This document shows, piece after piece, positions 43,575 to 55,269 of a DNA stretch of 64,000 nucleotides. The DNA lies in assembly GCA_016282145.1 (NCBI GenBank), contig JAEEJZ010000021.1:1-64000 (forward strand), written 5' to 3'. The translations under genes and the position numbers were made by a program. How positions within the stretch are numbered: position 1 is the stretch's first letter; every line of letters starts with the position of its first letter. The stretch is from Bacteroidales bacterium (GTDB lineage: Bacteria > Bacteroidota > Bacteroidia > Bacteroidales > UBA932). The notes beneath the pieces were generated by a model. That model was not told where the DNA came from and searched no databases. It worked only from the letters and a program-made list of their open reading frames with translations.

Positions 43575-45443
43575 TTATTCCGCATTCAGGTCCTTCACCT
43601 CGTCCACACTGGGAATCGAGGCGATGTCGCTGATGGTCTGCCGGAACTCCTCCGCGGAATGCACGTAGAAGTGGATGTCGCAATTGACAATCTGGTCTTC
43701 GGTCTGCGTACAGAGTTTCGAGAGCGAAAGTTTCCGCCGCTCGACGATGCAGTCGATAATGTCCCGGAGCAGATGATAGCGGTCGATGGCGATGATGCGG
43801 ATCATAGCCGGGAAGAGATGCTGCGGATCCGGCAGGAAATCCAGTTCGACGATGCTGTCCCCGTTCTCCGAAGCCAGTTTGACCGCTTCGGAGCAATGGC
43901 GGCTGTGTACGGTGATATGCCCCTTGGAATCCCTGAAGCCGATGACCTCGTCGCCGGGAAGCGGCCGGCAGTGCTGGCAGCGCGAATAGAGCGGCTCGCC
44001 CTTATGCTTTAAATAGGCTGCGATATGCTTTTTGGCCTTGTAGGTCGTCACGTACTCCAACCAGCGCTTCTGCGGGCAGACATCGTCCGCCACCCCGATC
44101 TCCACGCAGTCTCCGCGGTGCAGTTCGGTCTTCAGCGGCGAGAGAATGCCGTTGATACGCGCGTACTTGGCCCGCTCAGCGATATCGGTATGGATCTCAT
44201 AAGCGAAATCGAGGGCCGTCGCACCTTTGGGAAGGATTACGCCCTGGCCCTTCGGCGTATAGGCGATGATATCCTCATTGTAGAGCGATGAGCTCACGCC
44301 CTCCATGAAGTCCAGGTCTCCCAGGTGCATAGCCATATCCTGCAAGACGCCCTTGAAGCGTTCCAGCCACTCCTCGTTGCGTTCCACGATGCAACCCAGG
44401 CGCGCGTTGCGGATCATCCGCTCGGAGGAAATATGCAGCTCCTCCCAGACCCCGGCGCGGTTGAGCATCTTTACGTGGAAGCCCTGATAACCGTTGTCCT
44501 TGGGATGGTCGATATAGTTGGAAATGCTGCCCGGCCGCTCCTGGAAATGTCCGGAAAGGATGGAGTAGATGTAGAGGCTCAGGTCCTTTTCCGTCCAGGG
44601 CTCCTTCGGCGCTTCATAGATGACGCGGATATAGTGCTTGAAATCAACGTGCGAGAAGTTGACGTTCTGCTCTTTCATATTGCGCCAGATGCTGTAGGGC
44701 TTGCGGTAGCGCGTCTCCATCTTCACGCTGATGCCCTTTTCGGCGAGCAGCCGCTGGATTTCTTCGGAGAAAACGCGCACGGATTCGGCGGTACGCTCCT
44801 TATCCTTCGCCAGTTGCTCCTCGAGCAGGGCGAATTCGCGCGGGCAGCGATAGCGGAAAGAGAGGTTCTCGAGTTCCGATTTGACGGGATAGAGTCCCAG
44901 GCGGTTGGCCAGCGGCGCATAAAAGAAGTCCGTCTCACCCGCGATTTTCATCTGCTTGTCCGCCCGCATGCTGTCCAGCGTACGCATATTGTTCAGGCGG
45001 TCGGACAGTTTGACGAGCAGGGCCCGGATATCGTAATGCACGGAATCCAGGATCTGCCGGAAATTATCCACCTGCTTGGTGTACTGGTATTTTTCCTTTT
45101 TCCGCTTGGTGACCGCATCCACCAGGAAGGCGACGTCATCACCAAAATGGTCGCGGATATCCTCGATGGTCACCTCGGTATCCTCGACCACGTCGTGCAG
45201 GAAGGCGGCGATGACCGGGTTCGCGTCCAGTTCCAGCTCGGCCGCGACGATATGCGCCACGGCGATGGGGTGGACGATATAGGGCTGCCCGGACATACGC
45301 ATCTGTCCGTCGTGCGCTGCAGCGGCAAACCAGAAGGCATCCTCGATGCGCTGCAAATCCTCCGCGGAGACCCGCTGACGCATCACCTCAAACACCGCTT
45401 CCGCGGACTGCAGAATCTCTTCCTGTAATACCGGTCTTTCCAT
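43575..45443 (-). CDS. RelA/SpoT-family (p)ppGpp synthetase/hydrolase with TGS and ACT-like C-terminus
   Basis: HD motif FLHDVVEDT and LSDRLNNMRTL intact; synthetase motifs weak (DHPKDNGYQGFH); start placed at MERPVLQEEI. Confidence 0.9.
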   Translation of the reverse strand: MERPVLQEEILQSAEAVFEVMRQRVSAEDLQRIEDAFWFAAAAHDGQMRMSGQPYIVHPIAVAHIVAAELELDANPVIAAFLHDVVEDTEVTIEDIRDHFGDDVAFLVDAVTKRKKEKYQYTKQVDNFRQILDSVHYDIRALLVKLSDRLNNMRTLDSMRADKQMKIAGETDFFYAPLANRLGLYPVKSELENLSFRYRCPREFALLEEQLAKDKERTAESVRVFSEEIQRLLAEKGISVKMETRYRKPYSIWRNMKEQNVNFSHVDFKHYIRVIYEAPKEPWTEKDLSLYIYSILSGHFQERPGSISNYIDHPKDNGYQGFHVKMLNRAGVWEELHISSERMIRNARLGCIVERNEEWLERFKGVLQDMAMHLGDLDFMEGVSSSLYNEDIIAYTPKGQGVILPKGATALDFAYEIHTDIAERAKYARINGILSPLKTELHRGDCVEIGVADDVCPQKRWLEYVTTYKAKKHIAAYLKHKGEPLYSRCQHCRPLPGDEVIGFRDSKGHITVHSRHCSEAVKLASENGDSIVELDFLPDPQHLFPAMIRIIAIDRYHLLRDIIDCIVERRKLSLSKLCTQTEDQIVNCDIHFYVHSAEEFRQTISDIASIPSVDEVKDLNAE

Positions 45444-45510
45444 AAGGCTTCTCAACAAAAAAGGATGCGCTAATATCGCAATTTTTTCGCAAAAATGAGT
45501 ATCTTTGTAG

Positions 45511-48168
45511 ATGCATAAAACGCAAAAAAGACTTTCCATGGCCAAAACTCTCCTTTTCGCTGCTGCGTTAATGCTCGCAGCGACAAATGTTTCCGCAAAA
45601 AGCAGCGCTTGGGCACCTGCCGGCGACAACATAAAAACGCGCTGGGCCGCTCAGGTCAACCCCAACGCTCCCCTGCCCGAATATCCGCGTCCGCAGATGG
45701 TCCGCAGCGAGTGGGCAAACCTCAACGGCCTGTGGAATTACGGCATTACCGAAGCCTCTTCCGCCGATTTCAGCGTCGAAGGGCAGATTCTCGTCCCCTT
45801 CGCCGTAGAATCCTCGCTCTCCGGTGTAGCGCGCACCGTTACCGATACTGATGCGCTTTGGTACGAACGCACATTTACCGTTCCCTCCGCCTGGAAGGGC
45901 CGCAGAATCCTGCTGCACTTCGGCGCCGTGGACTGGAAAGCCGAGGTCTGGGTCAACGGGACCAAAATCGGCGAGCATACGGGCGGCTACTCGCCCTTCA
46001 GTTTCGACATCACCCCTGCGCTGCGCAAAAGTGGCAAGCAGACCCTCCGCGTGAAAGTGCTGGACGCCACGGACACTTCCTGGCAGCCGCGCGGCAAGCA
46101 GTGGATGATTCCCGACGGCATCTGGTACACGCCCGTCACCGGCATCTGGCAGACGGTCTGGATGGAACCCGTGCAGAGCGCGCACGTGAACGGCTACTAC
46201 GCGGTTTCCGATATTGACAAAGGCAGCATCAGACTCAGCATCGATGCCGAAGGCCTGCAGAGCGGCGACGTGCTCCGTTCCCGCCTGCTCGCGGACGGCG
46301 CCGTCATTTCCGAAGGCGAAGGCGCCGAGGTGCTGTTCAGCGTTCCCGAGCCCAAGCTATGGAGCCCCGACAGTCCTTTCCTCTACGATATCGACATTAC
46401 CATCGAACGCGAAAACGCTACCGTCGATGCCGTAAAGGGCTACACCGCCATGCGGAAAGTTTCCGTGTTCGAAGAACCGAAGCCCACGAAATACCACCGG
46501 ATCGCGCTGAACAACGAACCGCTTTTCCAGTACGGTCCGCTGGACCAGGGCTGGTGGCCCGACGGCCTCTACACCGCCCCTACCGACGAAGCGCTCCGCT
46601 ACGACCTCGAGCGCACCAAGGCCTGGGGCTACAATATGATCCGCAAGCACATCAAGGTGGAACCCGCCCGCTGGTACTGGTACTGCGACAGGATGGGCAT
46701 CCTGGTCTGGCAGGATATGCCCAGCATCGGCGACCACGACAAAGATGCGACCACCCGCAGCAAGGAACTCCAAAAGGCACAGAAAAACGTCTGGTCCTAT
46801 GATTCCTGGCTCGGCGGAACCGACTGCGTCGTTCCCCAGGAGTGGAAGGACAACTACTACAAGGAGTGGGGCGAGATCATCGACGCGCTCAAGGGCTTCC
46901 AGAGCATCGTCGTCTGGGTCCCTTTCAATGAAGCCTGGGGCCAGTTCGATACGCCGGAGGCCGTGCGCTTCACCCGCAAAAAAGACCCTACCCGCCTGAT
47001 CAATCCCGCATCGGGCGGCAATTATGACCTTTCCGAACTCGGAGACATCCTGGACGTACACCACTATTCACGGCCGATGATGAACATCTTCGAGCGCAAG
47101 GTGGTCAATGTCGTCGGAGAATACGGCGGCATCGGCCTGCCGGTGGAAGGTCATCTCTGGAAAGTCACCGACAAGAACTGGGGCTACGGCGGAGTCAAGA
47201 AGAATGCGAAACAGGCGCTGGACTACTATGAAGACTATGCCGCTATGCTCAAGGACCTCATCAAGACCGGCTGCGCCGCCGCCGTCTACACCCAGACCAC
47301 GGACGTTGAAACTGAAGTGAACGGCATCATGACCTACGACCGGGAAGTCGTCAAACTGGACGAAAAGAAACTCCACGAGATCAACCTGGACGTCATCTCC
47401 TCGATGACCAACACCAAGCCCGCCTTCCCCGCCAATCCCTTCGGAGGGAAAATCGCGATTACCGCACACCGCGGCTTCTGGAACTGCGAGGCGGCCGGCT
47501 TCAGCGAGAACACCATCGCCTCGCTCAAGGCGGCACAGGATGCCGGGCTCTGGGGCTCTGAATTCGATATCCACATCACGGCGGACGATGTCGTCATCGT
47601 CAATCACGATCCCGATATCAACGGGATGAAAATCGGCGACACCCCCTATGCCGAGTTGCTGCAGTATAAACTGCCCAACGGCGAATCCCGCCCTACCCTG
47701 GACGCTTACCTCGAGCAGGGCGCCAGGTCCAGGACGATGCTGGTGATGGAACTCAAGCCGCAGAAGGACTTCGGACGGGAGGACATGATGGTGGAGAAAT
47801 CGCTCGCCGCGCTGAAGGCGCACGGGCTTTACGACCCGTCCCGAGTGATGTTCATTTCCTTCAGCTGGCACATCTGCAAGCGCCTTGCCACAGAGGCGCC
47901 GGAATTCTACAATCAGTTCCTCGACGCGTATTATGCGCCCAAACGACTGCAGGAATATGGCATCAATGGACTGGACTATAAGTACAGCAAGTTGCTCCGG
48001 CACAAGGAGTGGGTGCAGGATGCGCACGAGCGCGGAATGACCGTCAATACCTGGACGGTGAACAAGGAGGAGGATATCCGGGCCGTCATCGATGCCGGCG
48101 TGGATGTCATCACCACCAATTTCCCACTGCTCGTCCGGCAACTGCTATCAGATAAGGAGTATAAATGA
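45511..48168 (+). CDS. Secreted GH2-family glycosidase fused to a glycerophosphodiester phosphodiesterase domain
   Basis: GH2 VVWVPFNEAWGQ and VVGEYGG; GDPD ITAHRGF...SENT...SEFDIHITADDVVIVNHDP. The true start may be 45538. Confidence 0.88.
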   Translation: MHKTQKRLSMAKTLLFAAALMLAATNVSAKSSAWAPAGDNIKTRWAAQVNPNAPLPEYPRPQMVRSEWANLNGLWNYGITEASSADFSVEGQILVPFAVESSLSGVARTVTDTDALWYERTFTVPSAWKGRRILLHFGAVDWKAEVWVNGTKIGEHTGGYSPFSFDITPALRKSGKQTLRVKVLDATDTSWQPRGKQWMIPDGIWYTPVTGIWQTVWMEPVQSAHVNGYYAVSDIDKGSIRLSIDAEGLQSGDVLRSRLLADGAVISEGEGAEVLFSVPEPKLWSPDSPFLYDIDITIERENATVDAVKGYTAMRKVSVFEEPKPTKYHRIALNNEPLFQYGPLDQGWWPDGLYTAPTDEALRYDLERTKAWGYNMIRKHIKVEPARWYWYCDRMGILVWQDMPSIGDHDKDATTRSKELQKAQKNVWSYDSWLGGTDCVVPQEWKDNYYKEWGEIIDALKGFQSIVVWVPFNEAWGQFDTPEAVRFTRKKDPTRLINPASGGNYDLSELGDILDVHHYSRPMMNIFERKVVNVVGEYGGIGLPVEGHLWKVTDKNWGYGGVKKNAKQALDYYEDYAAMLKDLIKTGCAAAVYTQTTDVETEVNGIMTYDREVVKLDEKKLHEINLDVISSMTNTKPAFPANPFGGKIAITAHRGFWNCEAAGFSENTIASLKAAQDAGLWGSEFDIHITADDVVIVNHDPDINGMKIGDTPYAELLQYKLPNGESRPTLDAYLEQGARSRTMLVMELKPQKDFGREDMMVEKSLAALKAHGLYDPSRVMFISFSWHICKRLATEAPEFYNQFLDAYYAPKRLQEYGINGLDYKYSKLLRHKEWVQDAHERGMTVNTWTVNKEEDIRAVIDAGVDVITTNFPLLVRQLLSDKEYK

Positions 48169-48170
48169 TT

Positions 48171-48220
48171 GATTTGTTTGACAATTTGAGAGAGCGGTGT
48201 GCGACTTTGTCAAACAAATC
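48171..48220. promoter_or_regulatory. Hairpin with 14-bp perfect arms at the GH2-GDPD/V-ATPase junction
   Basis: GATTTGTTTGACAA (48171-48184) and TTGTCAAACAAATC (48207-48220). Confidence 0.75.
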
Positions 48221-48236
48221 AACAACAAATAGTACA

Positions 48237-48845
48237 ATGCAAGACAAACTACAAGAACTGACTGACAAACTGTATAACGAAGGTTTGTCGAAAGGAAAGG
48301 AAGAAGGCCAGCGCCTCCTGGATGAGGCGAAGGCCAAGGCGGAGGCCATCGTCGCCGAAGCCCGGGAACAGGCGGAGCAGATCGTCGAAGCGGCGAAGAA
48401 GAATGCCGCTGAACTGAAGACGAAGGCGGAATCCGATATCCGGAGTGCCTCCGCACAGGCCCTGCAGGCCACCCGCAAAGACATCGAGAACATCCTGCTG
48501 GAGGCCTCCTGCAAATCGCCGGTGAAAGCCGAACTGCGTGACACGGCCCTGCTGCAGGAAGTCATTACCGAGACGGCCCGGCATTTCAGCCCGGAAGCCC
48601 CCTGCGACCTGGCCCTCGTGCTGCCGGAGAATCTTCGCGGCGAGTTGGAGGACTGGGTAAGCGGGAAACTGGCCAAGACCCTGGACAGGGGCGTCAGCGC
48701 CACTTTCTCGAAGAAGATGGCGGGCGGATTCCGCATCGGCCCCGCGGACGGCAGTTGGTATGTCAATTTCTCCGACGAGAGTTTCAGCGCCCTGATCGCC
48801 GAATATCTGCGTCCGGTCACGAGAAAACTGCTTTTCGGTGAATAA
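48237..48845 (+). CDS. V-type ATP synthase subunit E
   Basis: Ala/Glu/Lys-rich coiled coil; first gene of the V-ATPase operon. Alternative ATG at 48165. Confidence 0.85.
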   Translation: MQDKLQELTDKLYNEGLSKGKEEGQRLLDEAKAKAEAIVAEAREQAEQIVEAAKKNAAELKTKAESDIRSASAQALQATRKDIENILLEASCKSPVKAELRDTALLQEVITETARHFSPEAPCDLALVLPENLRGELEDWVSGKLAKTLDRGVSATFSKKMAGGFRIGPADGSWYVNFSDESFSALIAEYLRPVTRKLLFGE

Positions 48846-49395
48846 TTACGCATATATCCTCGCCGCATTGCCCTCGCCGGAAGAGATCCTTTCGCTCTGC
48901 GATGAGGCCGACGCACGCCGGATCCGTTTTGTGATGGACGGATTCGAAGCGGATAAACTCGACGCAGACTTCTACGCCGAGGCGCGCCGTAGTCGCAGCC
49001 GCTTCATCCGCGAGTACTTCGACTACGACCGGCACCTGCGCAACCTCAAGGCACGCTGGCTCGGCGAAACGCTGGGGCTGGACGGCGAAAAAGACAGCAT
49101 CGTCTTCGAAGGGGATGAAAATGAATTCTTCGACGACGAAGCGCGTATCCTGGAGATTCTGCGCAGGAAAGATATCCTGGGCCGGGAGAAGGCGCTGGAC
49201 TCCCTGATGTGGGAAAAGGCGGACGAGATTACGCGGCTGGATGTTTTCAGCCTCGACCTCGTGCTCGCCTATGTCGCCAAGCAAATGACGGTGGAGCGCT
49301 GGTCGAAACTCGACGCAGAAGAGGGACGGCGCCTCCTTCGCAAACTGGTACAAGATTTAAGAAACACGAATATATGGCAACAACAGGAAAAGTGA
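48838..49395 (+). CDS. DUF2764 family protein (V-ATPase-associated)
   Basis: NNYAYILAALPSPEE...; position between subunits E and A; GTG start. Confidence 0.8.
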   Translation: MNNYAYILAALPSPEEILSLCDEADARRIRFVMDGFEADKLDADFYAEARRSRSRFIREYFDYDRHLRNLKARWLGETLGLDGEKDSIVFEGDENEFFDDEARILEILRRKDILGREKALDSLMWEKADEITRLDVFSLDLVLAYVAKQMTVERWSKLDAEEGRRLLRKLVQDLRNTNIWQQQEK

Positions 49396-51128
49396 CGGGC
49401 ATCGTCTCGAACCTCGTCACGGTGCAGGTGGACGGCCCCGTAGCGGAGAACGAACTCTGCTACGTATATCTGGGGGACACGCCCCTGCTGGCCGAGGTCA
49501 TCAAGGTAAGCGGCAACAACGCTTCCGTCCAGGTGTTTGAAAGCACCCGCGGCCTGCAGGGCGGCGACAAGGTGGAATTCCTCGGCAGGATGCTCGAGGT
49601 CACCCTCGGTCCCGGTCTGCTCTCCGGCACCTACGACGGTCTGGAAAACAACCTCGCCACGATGGAGGGTGTCTTCCTCAAGCGCGGCGAGTACACGGCG
49701 CCGCTGGACAAGAAAAAGAAGTGGGACTTCAAGCCGCTGGCCGCAGCCGGCGACAAGGTGGTGGCGGCGTCCTGGCTCGGTGAAGTCAAGGAAGGCTGGC
49801 TGCCCCATAAGATCATGGTCCCCTTCTCCTTCAAGGGAGAATATACGGTGGGCAGCATCGCTCCGGAGGGCAGCTACACCATCGAAGAGACCATTGCGAT
49901 CCTCATCGATGAGGAAGGGACCCAGGTTCCGGTCACGATGACGCAGAAATGGCCGGCGAAAATCGCCATCAAGGCCTACCGCGAAAAACCGCGTCCGCAG
50001 AAAATCATGGAGACGGGCGTGCGCGTGATCGACAGTTTCAACCCCATCGCCGAAGGCGGCACGGGCTTCATTCCCGGGCCTTTCGGCTGCGGCAAGACCG
50101 TGCTCCAGCACGCCATCGCCAAGCAGGGCGAAGCCGACGTCATCGTGATGGCCGCCTGCGGTGAGCGTGCCAACGAGGTGGTGGAAATCTTCACGGAGTT
50201 CCCGGAACTCGTCGATCCGCACACCGGCCGCAAACTGATGGAGCGTACCACCATCATCTGCAACACCTCCAATATGCCGGTCGCTGCGCGCGAGGCCTCG
50301 GTCTATACGGCGATGACGATTTGCGAATACTACCGGGCGATGGGACTTCGCTGCCTGCTGCTCGCGGATTCCACCTCGCGCTGGGCACAGGCGCTGCGAG
50401 AAATGTCCAACCGTATGGAGGAACTGCCCGGCGCCGATGCGTTCCCGGTGGACCTTTCCGCCATCATCTCGAACTTCTACGCCCGTGCGGGCATGGTCAT
50501 CCTGAACAACGGCGAGCGGGGCTCGGTCACCTTCATCGGCACCGTCTCCCCTGCCGGCGGCAACCTCAAGGAGCCCGTCACGGAGTCCACGAAGAAGGCG
50601 GCGCGCTGCTTCTACGCCCTCGAACAGAACCGGGCGGACCAGAAGCGCTACCCTGCCGTCAACCCCATCGATTCCTATTCCAAATACCTCGAATATCCCG
50701 AAATCTGCGAATGGCTCAACGCCCGCATCGAAGAGGGCTGGGTCGACAACGTGCTCAAGGCGAAGAACTACGTGCGCCGCGGCCGGGAAATGGCCGACCA
50801 GATCAACATCCTGGGTGACGACGGCGTACCCGTCTCCTACCACGAGGCCTACTGGAAGTCGGAACTGATCGACTTCGCCTTCCTCCAGCAGGACGCTTTC
50901 GACAGCATCGACGCCCTCTGCCCGATGGAAAGGCAGAAATATATGCTCGACCTGCTCCTTCAGATCTGCGACAAGGAATTCCACTTCGACGACTATGAAA
51001 AATGCCGCTCGTTCTTCAAGGAACTCATCAATACCCTGCGGCAGATGAACTACTCCGAGTGGGAGAGCGAAGATTTTTGTAAATATCAGGGTGAAATCAA
51101 GAAACGGCTTTCTGAAAATGGCAAATAA
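49374..51128 (+). CDS. V-type ATP synthase subunit A
   Basis: GPFGCGKTVLQHAIAKQ Walker A; LADSTSRWAQALREMS. Confidence 0.97.
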   Translation: MATTGKVTGIVSNLVTVQVDGPVAENELCYVYLGDTPLLAEVIKVSGNNASVQVFESTRGLQGGDKVEFLGRMLEVTLGPGLLSGTYDGLENNLATMEGVFLKRGEYTAPLDKKKKWDFKPLAAAGDKVVAASWLGEVKEGWLPHKIMVPFSFKGEYTVGSIAPEGSYTIEETIAILIDEEGTQVPVTMTQKWPAKIAIKAYREKPRPQKIMETGVRVIDSFNPIAEGGTGFIPGPFGCGKTVLQHAIAKQGEADVIVMAACGERANEVVEIFTEFPELVDPHTGRKLMERTTIICNTSNMPVAAREASVYTAMTICEYYRAMGLRCLLLADSTSRWAQALREMSNRMEELPGADAFPVDLSAIISNFYARAGMVILNNGERGSVTFIGTVSPAGGNLKEPVTESTKKAARCFYALEQNRADQKRYPAVNPIDSYSKYLEYPEICEWLNARIEEGWVDNVLKAKNYVRRGREMADQINILGDDGVPVSYHEAYWKSELIDFAFLQQDAFDSIDALCPMERQKYMLDLLLQICDKEFHFDDYEKCRSFFKELINTLRQMNYSEWESEDFCKYQGEIKKRLSENGK

Positions 51129-52440
51129 AGCATACCAGCGCACTTATACGCACCTGAGCGCCATCACCAAGGCGACGGTCTCCCTCGATGCCACGCACGT
51201 CGCCAACGACGAGCTGGCCTCCGTGGACGGACGTCTCGCCCAGGTCGTCAAGACCCGCGGAGGCAATGTCACGCTGCAGGTCTTCTCCGGTACCGAAGGC
51301 ATCCCCACCGACGCGGAAGTCTCCTTCCTCGGGGCACCTCCCTCGCTCAAGGTCGGCGAACAACTCTCCGGCCGCTTCTTCAATGCCTACGGCGCCCCCA
51401 TCGACGGCGGTCCGGAGGTGGAAGGCGAAGAGCGCGAGATCGGCGGTCCCTCGGTGAACCCCTACAAACGGCGCCAGCCCTCGGAACTGATTCCTACGGG
51501 CATCGCCGGCATCGACCTGAACAATACCCTGGTATCCGGACAGAAGATTCCTTTCTTCGCGGACCCGGACCAGCCTTATAACAAGGTGATGGCGGATGTG
51601 GCCCTGCGTGCGGACGTGGACAAGATCATCCTCGGCGGCATGGGCCTGAGCAACGACGATTATCTGTTCTTCCGGCAGCAGTTCGAGGCGGCCGGCGCAC
51701 TGGACCGCATCGTCTGCTTCATCAACACGACGGAGAATCCCCCCGTGGAGCGCCTGCTCATTCCCGACATGGCGCTGACCGCCGCGGAATACTTTGCCGT
51801 GGACAAGAACGAGAAGGTGCTGGTGCTGCTCACCGATATGACGCTCTACGCCGACGCCCTCTCCATCGTGAGCAACCGTATGGACCAGATTCCCTCGAAG
51901 GATTCGATGCCCGGTTCGCTCTACTCCGACCTCGCAAAGATTTACGAAAAGGCGGTGCAGCTGCCTTCCGGCGGCTCCATCACCATCATCGCCGTCACCA
52001 CGCTGAACGACGGGGACATCACCCACGCGATTCCGGACAATACGGGCTACATCACCGAAGGACAGCTCTTCCTTCGCGCCGACTCCGATTCCGGCTGCGT
52101 CATCGTGGACCCGTTCCGTTCGCTGAGCCGACTGAAACAACTCGTACAAGGGAAAAAGACGCGCGAGGATCACTCGCAGGTTATGAACGCCGGCGTGCGG
52201 CTCTATGCCGATGCGCAGAACGCCAAGACCAAACTCGAGAACGGATTCGACCTGTCCGACTACGACCTCCGCTGCCTCGACTACGCCAAGGAATACGCCA
52301 AGCGGCTGCTTTCCATCGACGTGAACATCCGCATCGACGAGATGCTGGATACCGCCTGGGAACTGTTCGGCAAGTATTTCAGCCCTGCCGAGACGGGCAT
52401 TAAGCAGGCTTTAGTAGACAAATACTGGAAGGGCAAATAA
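51118..52440 (+). CDS. V-type ATP synthase subunit B
   Basis: FFNAYGAPIDGGPEV; QKIPFFADPDQPYN; VLLTDMTLYADALSIVSNRMDQIPSKDSMPGSLYSDLA. Confidence 0.97.
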   Translation: MANKAYQRTYTHLSAITKATVSLDATHVANDELASVDGRLAQVVKTRGGNVTLQVFSGTEGIPTDAEVSFLGAPPSLKVGEQLSGRFFNAYGAPIDGGPEVEGEEREIGGPSVNPYKRRQPSELIPTGIAGIDLNNTLVSGQKIPFFADPDQPYNKVMADVALRADVDKIILGGMGLSNDDYLFFRQQFEAAGALDRIVCFINTTENPPVERLLIPDMALTAAEYFAVDKNEKVLVLLTDMTLYADALSIVSNRMDQIPSKDSMPGSLYSDLAKIYEKAVQLPSGGSITIIAVTTLNDGDITHAIPDNTGYITEGQLFLRADSDSGCVIVDPFRSLSRLKQLVQGKKTREDHSQVMNAGVRLYADAQNAKTKLENGFDLSDYDLRCLDYAKEYAKRLLSIDVNIRIDEMLDTAWELFGKYFSPAETGIKQALVDKYWKGK

Positions 52441-53044
52441 TGGCCATCAAGTTCCAATACAACAAGACCTCGCTGACGAACCTCGGGAAACAACTCAAGG
52501 TCCGGCAGAAAGCCCTTCCTACGTTGAAGAACAAGGAATCGGCACTGCGGGCGAGCGTACTGGGCGCCAAGGCCGAAGCCGAGCGCTATGAACGGCAACT
52601 CGAGCAGGCGATGCAGGGTTACGACTATCTCTCCGCCCTGTGGGATGAATTCGAGCCGGACCTGATCCGCATCAGCGATGTGGAGATGGGCACGGCGAAA
52701 GTGGCGGGCGTCAATACGCCGAAGATCGTCGAGATCCGCTACGAGATCCGTCCCTTCAACACCTTCGCCAAGCCCGCCTGGTTTGCCGACGGGGTGCGCA
52801 TCCTCAAGGAACTGACTCAACTTGGGCTGGAGAGCGAGGTGGCGGCCGAGAAGCGCCGCATCCTCGAATTTAACCGAAAAAAGACCACCCAGAAGGTCAA
52901 CCTGTACGAGAAAGTGCAGATTCCTGGCTACCAGGAAGCCATGCGTAAGATCAAACGCTATATGGAGGACGAGGAGAACCTCAGCAAGGCCTCGTCCAAG
53001 ATCGTCAAAACGCGGCACGCCGCTATGGAAGAGGAGGAAATGCG

Positions 53045-53048
<4 letters not shown>
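52440..53048 (+). CDS. V-type ATP synthase subunit D
   Basis: KFQYNKTSLTNLGKQLKVRQKALPTLKNKESALR. Confidence 0.93.
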
Positions 53049-55203
<2,155 letters not shown>

Positions 55204-55217
55204 ATCAGGCGAGGAAC

Positions 55218-55257
55218 GAAAAAAGAGCGGCGGGCCGGAATGGCTCGCCGCTCTTTT
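55218..55257. terminator. Strong bidirectional terminator hairpin
   Basis: AAAAAAGAGCGGCGGGCCGGAATGGCTCGCCGCTCTTTT between convergent genes. Confidence 0.85.
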
Positions 55258-55269
55258 ATGATTCGCTGC

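Noticed and set aside
45444-45632. Extended N-terminus of the second RSH ORF
   Set aside because: Overlaps the divergent GH2-GDPD gene and its -7 box; homology-like sequence starts at MERPVLQEEI (45443).
49269-51143. 624-aa minus-strand ORF opposite V-ATPase subunit A
   Set aside because: Antisense shadow of a clearly coding GC-rich gene; no family motif, His/Arg/Gly-rich composition.
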